64,000 bases of DNA from Congzhengia sp045635085 (GTDB lineage: Bacteria > Bacillota > Clostridia > UBA1381 > UBA9506), in assembly GCA_045635085.1 (NCBI GenBank), contig JAZRBM010000013.1:310001-374000 (forward strand), written 5' to 3'. The notes beneath the pieces were generated by a model. That model saw only the letters and a program-made list of their open reading frames with translations, made no database searches and was not told the origin of the DNA. The stretch's first letter is position 1. Every line of letters starts with the position of its first letter. Made by a program: the position numbers and the translations under genes. This document shows, in pieces, positions 58,658 through 64,000 of this stretch.

Positions 58658-59058
58658 CTTTTATCACCTTCCCTATCTCCATTTTCTTTCCACAAAGGCC
58701 TGAACAAAACGGCTACTCTTGGGAAAAAAACAGGAATTATCACTGATATAGTATTAAAACAAGGCAGTAACACTCCTATTCCTAAAACAACAAGCATTCC
58801 AAAATTTCTCATGCTTTGCGATGCTTTTACGAGTTTTTTGGCATCTGATTCTTCCTTTAGCAGAGCCTTTTGTATTGTGATGCCCATTAATAAAAAATTT
58901 ATAACCGAAACCGCTGAAGAAAGGACACTACCCAAAAGAACAGTATAATCCCATCTGCGAAAAACCAAGAATATCGAATTCATAAAAGCACTTAAAATAA
59001 TCACCATAAAAGCAATATATTTCGTTTCATTCAGCACCACTTTATCAACTTTTAACAT
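58654..59058 (-). CDS. ATP synthase subunit I-like membrane protein
   Basis: A 134-residue protein with about four hydrophobic helices at the position of atpI, directly upstream of atpB with a 4-base overlap. FRRWDYTVLLGSVLSSAVSV and the ATPase subunit I fold (two helical hairpins) are recognisable. AtpI-type proteins help assemble the c ring or supply Mg2+. Sequence is weakly conserved, so the call rests partly on position. AAAGGAG before ATG. Confidence 0.82.
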   Translation of the reverse strand: MLKVDKVVLNETKYIAFMVIILSAFMNSIFLVFRRWDYTVLLGSVLSSAVSVINFLLMGITIQKALLKEESDAKKLVKASQSMRNFGMLVVLGIGVLLPCFNTISVIIPVFFPRVAVLFRPLWKENGDREGDKR

Positions 59059-59075
59059 AAAAGTTCTCCTTTAAA

Positions 59076-60482
59076 TCACAATAGCTTGTTCTTATTAGCT
59101 TTTTCAATAAGAGCCTCATTAATACTTTTTTCATCTGATATTGGCAACTCTTCCTTTGAATATACAAAGAAGCAAACATACGCTATTGACAAAGCTATCA
59201 TCTGAACGTATGACGTAATTAACTGACCGGCCATAGTGTACAGTAATATTAGTAACAACGGCATATACTGATATGGCTTATGCTTTTTACCCGGTTTTTT
59301 CGGGATAGTAATCATTCCCCATAATAAGGTAAAAAACGCAAACATGCCAACAATGCCCCAAACAACCCAGATCTGCTGAAGTCCATTATGTCCGACACCA
59401 ATCCAGAATTTATATATTGAACGAATTTTTCCTTCAAAATCCTGCAAACCCACACCATAAACAAAATGCTTAAAGCTTGACACAATATGTTCATTATAAA
59501 ATGCAAAAAGAGAGCTTCTGCCATTAGTTATATCACTTACATTAAATCTCGCTATGAAATTTTCAATAATGGTCGGGAAAAAGATATAAATGATAAAGGC
59601 CAACAATGATCCTAAAAATATTATTCCTATTATTCTTGATACCTTCTGTCCCACATTTCCTGGCAAACTGATAATAAAGTATAAAACTATAAAAGCAAGA
59701 CATATAATATACGCACGCGACAGCGTAGTCATACCAAACAAAACACAAAGAGCTAGCAAAACCAAATCCATATGGGAATGCTCCTGTCTTCCGTATAATA
59801 TCAAAAGACACGTTGTTGATAAATTACATATAAAACCAAGCCCATTTGGATTAAAAGTCAACCTGAAGCTATCCATCATTATATTTCCTTCGCCAAATCT
59901 AAAACTTTCTTCATCCTGGCTAAAAATTTCTATAATATTAAAACCACTCTGTTTAAGTCTGATGTACAATATAATTATACATACACCAACTGTACTTATT
60001 GCAAGGCTTCTGAATACCAACTTGTAATCGATATCTTCTAAATCTGTACATGAAATTGTAGCCAGAAATATAAGTTCAGCAAAATCACGCATATATCTAC
60101 CCAGAGAAAAAGCCGCATTTAGTCCATGTATTAATTCCCAGAACATCAAAAATAAAACTGAAATTACAATATGAGGTTTTTTAAAATTGATTTTTCCACG
60201 CAGTAACAACGCTATAATACCCATCATAAGTGCATATTTATGCTGAAATCCCATAGCCATTGGAATACAACAAGCCCCAAGTGCGACAATGTCGCTCTCA
60301 CTTTTTGAAGAGGCCGGAATCAACGACACTATCAAAAACAGAAATGTCGGCACTGGTATTTCTAAACAATTTCTTGCAAAAAACAGCACCAGCATTATTC
60401 CTATAAATATATACATTCTTTTTCCAGTCTTGTTTATTTTATTCTCGGTTTTTGCATTAACCATAAGCTCTTCTCTAACCAT
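59076..60482 (-). CDS. O-antigen ligase/polymerase-like membrane protein
   Basis: A 468-residue membrane protein with 11-12 helices. FGMTTLSRAYIICLAFIVLYF in the middle and the large loop with GVGLQDFEGKIRSIYK and GVGHNGLQQIWVVWG near 330-375 match the Wzy_C/O-antigen ligase pattern (conserved Arg and His in outer loops). It probably polymerises or ligates surface polysaccharide repeats made by the neighbouring glycosyltransferases. ATG 60482 follows AAGGG. The atp operon starts 17 bases after its stop, and a promoter for it lies within this gene's end. Confidence 0.85.
   Translation of the reverse strand: MVREELMVNAKTENKINKTGKRMYIFIGIMLVLFFARNCLEIPVPTFLFLIVSLIPASSKSESDIVALGACCIPMAMGFQHKYALMMGIIALLLRGKINFKKPHIVISVLFLMFWELIHGLNAAFSLGRYMRDFAELIFLATISCTDLEDIDYKLVFRSLAISTVGVCIIILYIRLKQSGFNIIEIFSQDEESFRFGEGNIMMDSFRLTFNPNGLGFICNLSTTCLLILYGRQEHSHMDLVLLALCVLFGMTTLSRAYIICLAFIVLYFIISLPGNVGQKVSRIIGIIFLGSLLAFIIYIFFPTIIENFIARFNVSDITNGRSSLFAFYNEHIVSSFKHFVYGVGLQDFEGKIRSIYKFWIGVGHNGLQQIWVVWGIVGMFAFFTLLWGMITIPKKPGKKHKPYQYMPLLLILLYTMAGQLITSYVQMIALSIAYVCFFVYSKEELPISDEKSINEALIEKANKNKLL
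59119..59147 (-). promoter_or_regulatory. Candidate sigma-A promoter of the atp operon, inside the upstream gene
   Basis: On the minus strand TTGCCA (59147-59142), 17 bases, TATTAA (59124-59119), about 60 bases upstream of the atpI-like start and within the coding end of the polymerase gene. The gap between the genes is too short for a promoter. Confidence 0.45.
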
Positions 60483-60568
60483 ATTATTCCCTTTTCTTTT
60501 TATAAATTTATATTTCGTTTACCATACAAGAATTATCATTTTAAGAGATCTTTTTGGTAATAATTCTG

Positions 60569-61666
60569 CTATTTGAAAATTTTGCACAAAGCTTCAATAC
60601 TATTTTTTTCAGAGCAATGAGTCAAAATCTTCTCTCTTGCACAGTCCGCCATTTTTCTTCTTTCGTCTTCTTTCATCAAAAACACATTCTCTATTTTTGA
60701 AGCAAGTTCTGAAACATCGCCAACAGAAACTAAAAATCCATTTATACCATCATCAATTAAATCCTTAGGTCCTGTTTTGCAATCGGTTGATATACAGATA
60801 AGTCTGCTCGCCATTGCCTCCATAAGCGAGTTAGGCAGTCCCTCGTAATCAGATGTCATTAAAAATACGTCGTTTTTTTTATATTCACTCTCAATATCAG
60901 TTGTTCTTCCCATAAGCTTTATTTTATCATTCATTCCATTTTCATCAATAATGCGTTGAATTTTTTTCATATAATTTTCTTCGCCTGTACCAAATATATC
61001 CAACGTAATATCATCGTGATTTTTGCACACTTCTGAAAAGGCGGAAATCATCATCGGATAATTTTTTTGCGCTGTTATTCTGCCTGCGGCAATAAATTTT
61101 TTAACCGTATCACTGGTGCTAATTTTATAATTTTCTATGTAAGTTTTAGAAATCGGATTCGGTATCAGGATGCACTTCTTTTGGTCTCTTTTTGAAAAAA
61201 AATCTATCTGGTCACTTGCCTGAACTATTATTTTATAGCTGGTGTGATAACACATTTTCCAAAGCCAACGCTGAATTCTTCCATCAAGCCTTGCTCTCCA
61301 CGGGTTTATTCTGATAGTTTCAATTCTTTTTATTCCAAGGCCTAAAGAAAAAAACATCATTTTAATCTGCGTTGAACTTATAAAGGATACCATATAATCC
61401 GGCGAAATATCAGTAAGAATTCTTCTTGTTATTTTAATGCGTTCAAAAATAGATGATTTTAAATATTCGCTTGTTTTTTCAAATACTGAATATATACGAA
61501 CATCGGGTACTACAAAATACTCATCTTCTCTTCGCGAAAAAACTAATATTGAAACATCATAACCTTTGTCTACTAATTCATTTGCCCAGATGCTTACAAC
61601 TCTTTCTGCTCCTCCGCCCGAAAGTTGAGCTATTGCAAGCAGGATTTTCTTTTTCATTTTTTTCAT
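60569..61666 (-). CDS. Glycosyltransferase family 4 protein
   Basis: A 365-residue GT-B glycosyltransferase. N-terminal nucleotide-fold opening with LSGGGAERVVSIWANEL, and in the donor-sugar half FIAAGRITAQKNYPMMISAF, IFGTGEENY, and the EX7E-like block EGLPNSLMEAMASRLICIST with TGPKDLIDDGINGF. It transfers an activated sugar to a lipid-linked surface glycan intermediate; sugar and linkage are not predictable. It is a close relative of the gene immediately upstream, probably by duplication. ATG 61666 follows AAAGGA at short distance; ATG 61657 is possible. Confidence 0.92.
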   Translation of the reverse strand: MKKMKKKILLAIAQLSGGGAERVVSIWANELVDKGYDVSILVFSRREDEYFVVPDVRIYSVFEKTSEYLKSSIFERIKITRRILTDISPDYMVSFISSTQIKMMFFSLGLGIKRIETIRINPWRARLDGRIQRWLWKMCYHTSYKIIVQASDQIDFFSKRDQKKCILIPNPISKTYIENYKISTSDTVKKFIAAGRITAQKNYPMMISAFSEVCKNHDDITLDIFGTGEENYMKKIQRIIDENGMNDKIKLMGRTTDIESEYKKNDVFLMTSDYEGLPNSLMEAMASRLICISTDCKTGPKDLIDDGINGFLVSVGDVSELASKIENVFLMKEDERRKMADCAREKILTHCSEKNSIEALCKIFK

Positions 61667-61711
61667 TTTCCTTTCAATTATAGTGAATTTATAAAATTAC
61701 AGTCTTTTTGT

Positions 61712-62821
61712 TCACTTTAATATCTTACACAAACTATTGATGCTATTTTCCTTTGAACAAAGAGTAAGTATCTTTTGTCGTGCCAAACCAGCTATCTTTT
61801 CACGCTCTTCTTTTGACATTTCCATCACTTTTTCAATCGCATCACAAAGAGCATCCGCATCGCCTGTTGGAATCAAAAATCCGCATACACCATCGTCTAT
61901 CAAATCTTCAGGACCCGTTTTGCAGTTAGTTGATATACAAATAAGCTTACTTGCCATCGCCTCAATGAGCGAGTTTGGAAGTCCTTCAAAATCGGATGTC
62001 ATTAAAAATACATCGCTTTCTTTATATTCATCCTGTAATCTATTGGTTCTTTCTCTTAGAAAAATTCTGCTTTCCATGTCAAGTGACTTGATAAATTCTT
62101 TTATATTTTCACGATTTGCCCCATCCTCTGCACCGTAAATATCTAAATAAATATTTTTGTATTTAGGGTCATCAGCGTGTTTTTTTAAAGCTTTGGCAAA
62201 ACCTGAAATCATCATCGTATAATTTTTTTGCGGTGCTATTCTGCCTGCGGCAATGAATCTTTGTATGTTATCAGAAATATTTTCTTTGTACTCTTTAATA
62301 TATACCTCAGAAACAGGATTGGGAATTACTAGGCTTTTTTTAATAATGCTTTTACTAAAATACGGTGCCTGCCCCAAAGTCTGTAGTATTGTTTTATAGG
62401 AAGTTTTAAAACACAGTTTCCACAATGCAGCAAATAGTTTCCCTCTTGAGTTTGCTGCGACCCACGGGTTTATTCTGACAGTTTCAATTCTTTTAATTCT
62501 AAGACCAAATGCAGAAAACATAGATAACACCTGAGTGTGTGGCAAAAAAGAAATCAGATAATCCGGCTTTATAACTTTTAATAATTTTCTTCGTTGCAGT
62601 ACTTTATTTAAAAAAGATATTTTTTTGTAATCGTCATATTTTTCACAAACAGTATATACGGTAACGTTTTCAGACAAATAGTATTCGTTTTCAGTTCTTC
62701 CTGCCAATAGCAAAGATACGTCATAACCCTTATCAGAAAGCTCATTTGCCCAAACACTTACAACTCTTTCAGCACCGCCACCTGTAAGATGTGTTATTGT
62801 CAATAATACCTTTTTTCCCAT
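61712..62821 (-). CDS. Glycosyltransferase family 4 protein (sibling of the next gene)
   Basis: A 369-residue GT4 enzyme with the same blocks as its neighbour: LTGGGAERVVSVWANEL, FIAAGRIAPQKNYTMMISGF, EGLPNSLIEAMASKLICIST, TGPEDLIDDGVCGF and GDADALCDAIEKVMEM. Long identical runs between the two point to tandem duplication followed by divergence of the acceptor half. ATG 62821 has GAGGAG 8 bases upstream; the frame is open to 62902, but those codons overlap the ATP-grasp gene and lack an RBS. Lies 4 bases downstream of the ATP-grasp gene. Confidence 0.92.
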   Translation of the reverse strand: MGKKVLLTITHLTGGGAERVVSVWANELSDKGYDVSLLLAGRTENEYYLSENVTVYTVCEKYDDYKKISFLNKVLQRRKLLKVIKPDYLISFLPHTQVLSMFSAFGLRIKRIETVRINPWVAANSRGKLFAALWKLCFKTSYKTILQTLGQAPYFSKSIIKKSLVIPNPVSEVYIKEYKENISDNIQRFIAAGRIAPQKNYTMMISGFAKALKKHADDPKYKNIYLDIYGAEDGANRENIKEFIKSLDMESRIFLRERTNRLQDEYKESDVFLMTSDFEGLPNSLIEAMASKLICISTNCKTGPEDLIDDGVCGFLIPTGDADALCDAIEKVMEMSKEEREKIAGLARQKILTLCSKENSINSLCKILK

Positions 62822-62825
62822 TATG

Positions 62826-63704
62826 TTAACTCCTCTGCGGTAATTTAATCCATTCACCAAATATTTCATCCCATTTTGCAGGATTAAATGGAACATTACC
62901 ACTAAGGTGAAACAGTGTTAATTCTCCTACATAAGGCTTTCCTTTTACATTATAAAAATCCACTCTGATTTGTGGAAAACCTTTTGATAATACTCCGGCC
63001 AATTCCTTCATCTTCTCAAAACTTTCAGGCTTTTGTGGTATTACTTTTGCATTAGGATGCCCCTGTGTAAAAGGAAGGTGATTGTATTCCATATCAAAAA
63101 AGTCGAATTTCGTTTCTTCATTTTCGTTTACTCTGTCTGTAGCTATATACATTGCTTTTGGAATTCCATCAAAGCATAAAAATTTATAGTCCGTAAGTTC
63201 ACTAGAATTTTCTAAATCACTCATATATTCTTCTGCAAAAATTCTCGGTAAAACATTCTTATATGGCCATTCTCTACAGGTTAAATAATAGTTTTTATTT
63301 AAATGCATATTTAAAAAAATTCTTGCACTATCCTTATCAAATGTTGCCTTGTCCTTACAAATAACTACTCCACCACAATCATGTGTCGTTTTTAATACAA
63401 ACTGATTTGGTAATTTTTCAAAATCTATTTCATCAAAGCTATTCCAAGGTCCACCTAATACAGGTGCAACATATTCTTTCCCTATACGGTCTGAAATCCA
63501 CTTTTTTGCTTCAAATTTATCGACCATTTTTGTGTATTCTGGATTTCTGTCATATAGTTTTAACCAATTAAGTTTTTCATTAAACGTTTTAGGCGCATTA
63601 AGGTCAGGAAGCTTTTTAAACCATTGAAAATATTTAATGCTAATCCATATTTTATCAGGAATAAAGCATCCTAACTTAAATACTACAAAGTCCCTAATGT
63701 TCAT
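62826..63704 (-). CDS. TupA-like ATP-grasp protein of polysaccharide clusters
   Basis: A 292-residue protein of the TupA-like ATP-grasp family, found in capsule and teichuronopeptide clusters, where it may form amide bonds between sugar acids and amino acids. Visible marks: APKTFNEKLNWLKLYDRNP, ADK-like VDKFEAKKWISDRIGKEYV, PNQFVLKTTHDCGGVVICKD (ATP-grasp lysine and Gly-rich loop), FAEEYMSDL, TDYKFLCFDGIPKAMY, and RVDFYNVKGKPYVGELTL (metal-binding acids). Substrates cannot be predicted. 4 bases upstream of the GT4 gene, in the same operon. Confidence 0.88.
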   Translation of the reverse strand: MNIRDFVVFKLGCFIPDKIWISIKYFQWFKKLPDLNAPKTFNEKLNWLKLYDRNPEYTKMVDKFEAKKWISDRIGKEYVAPVLGGPWNSFDEIDFEKLPNQFVLKTTHDCGGVVICKDKATFDKDSARIFLNMHLNKNYYLTCREWPYKNVLPRIFAEEYMSDLENSSELTDYKFLCFDGIPKAMYIATDRVNENEETKFDFFDMEYNHLPFTQGHPNAKVIPQKPESFEKMKELAGVLSKGFPQIRVDFYNVKGKPYVGELTLFHLSGNVPFNPAKWDEIFGEWIKLPQRS

Positions 63705-63741
63705 TTTGATTTTCCTCTCTGTCTATAAGTTTTTGTTTATT

Positions 63742-64000
63742 TTATTTGTAATCTTTCTCTATAACGTCTTCCCACTTTTTGATTACGATTTCAGTTTTAT
63801 AATTTTGAGCTGTTTTTAAGGCGTTTTCTGAAAGTTTCTGACGCAAAGCATCGTCTGTTAAAACTTGCTTGATAGCCTTTGCTAATCCTTTATAATTATT
63901 TCTTTTAACAAGAATACCATTTGTGCCATCTTCTATTATTTCACTGACTCCGGGATAATCTGTAGAAATACAGGGAATACCAAGCATCATAGCCTCAATC
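63742..64000 (-). CDS. Glycosyltransferase family 4 protein, only the C-terminus in the window
   Basis: The last 85 residues of a GT4 enzyme entering from the right edge: EAMMLGIPCISTDYPGVSEI is the typical donor-binding block, followed by GTNGILVKRNNYKGLAKAIK and a closing helix. It differs from the two complete GT4 genes here, so it is a third type. N-terminus and start are outside the window. It ends 37 bases before the ATP-grasp gene in the same direction. Confidence 0.88.
   Translation of the reverse strand, partial: IEAMMLGIPCISTDYPGVSEIIEDGTNGILVKRNNYKGLAKAIKQVLTDDALRQKLSENALKTAQNYKTEIVIKKWEDVIEKDYK

Noticed and set aside
1..64000. CRISPR arrays, insertion sequences, prophage or tRNA genes
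   Set aside because: I saw no regularly spaced direct repeats, transposase or integrase genes, or cloverleaf-like conserved arms, although subtle tRNAs could be missed by eye.

Overview
This window is chromosomal DNA of low GC content from an endospore-forming, anaerobic Firmicute of the class Clostridia. The evidence is the complete spoIIAA-spoIIAB-sigF operon, preceded by Spo0A boxes and a sigma-H-type promoter; a yabP-yabQ-divIC-yabR cluster; a SpoVB-like flippase; the [FeFe]-hydrogenase maturase HydE; S-layer homology (SLH) proteins; and frequent GTG/TTG starts behind strong GGAGG sites. Species cannot be named from the sequence. I saw no rRNA, tRNA, CRISPR, prophage or insertion sequence, and both edges cut through genes.

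Layout. 1-3.6 kb: a partial SLH protein on the minus strand, then a plus-strand pair with a CnaB-like protein and a SpoIID-like protein carrying four peptidoglycan-binding repeats. 3.6-15.7 kb: DUF1836 regulator, DegV, then dprA-topA-hydE-lipoprotein-spoVB-addA. 15.7-20.6 kb (minus): TrkH/TrkA potassium uptake, HtrA protease, VanZ-like protein. 20.7-28.1 kb (minus): one apparent eight-gene operon described below. 28.2-31.7 kb (minus): tyrS-metY-metA. 31.7-37.9 kb (minus): rRNA-type methyltransferase, a two-component system and an SbcD/SbcC-like pair. 38-43.6 kb (plus): yabP-yabQ-divIC-yabR, a PH-like membrane protein, rsmG, the spoIIA operon and a DUF6076 protein. 43.7-49.9 kb (minus): thiT under a TPP riboswitch, a second two-component system, metK, RNase J, a small Cys-rich protein. 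50-52.4 kb: a CDF transporter, an AbrB-like regulator and an SDR oxidoreductase. 52.4-59.1 kb (minus): the full F1Fo ATP synthase operon. 59.1-64 kb (minus): surface polysaccharide genes (polymerase/ligase, two sibling GT4 enzymes, a TupA-like ATP-grasp protein and a partial GT4).

The most unusual region is 20676-28104. From a good sigma-A promoter the order is: PqqD-like peptide-recognition protein, ABC exporter without a peptidase domain, secreted 347-residue protein, 64-residue peptide with a YxxP leader and a Ser/Thr/Tyr-rich, Cys-free tail, HPr-kinase-like protein of the type found in some lasso-peptide clusters, SLH surface protein, chain-length determinant, and BY-type tyrosine kinase. 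I read it as a candidate kinase-tailored ribosomal peptide system built into a cell-surface or capsule operon. No cyclase or radical SAM enzyme is present, so this is not a standard lasso or sactipeptide cluster.

Other notable points: the ATP synthase c subunit has the two-carboxylate ion-binding pattern known from the Na+ enzyme of Fusobacterium nucleatum, and the epsilon subunit lacks its C-terminal helical domain. MetA carries Glu111, the acetyl-CoA signature, and sits beside MetY, which uses the acetyl product. AddA has no adjacent AddB. One histidine kinase has no standard start codon that would include its whole first membrane helix.
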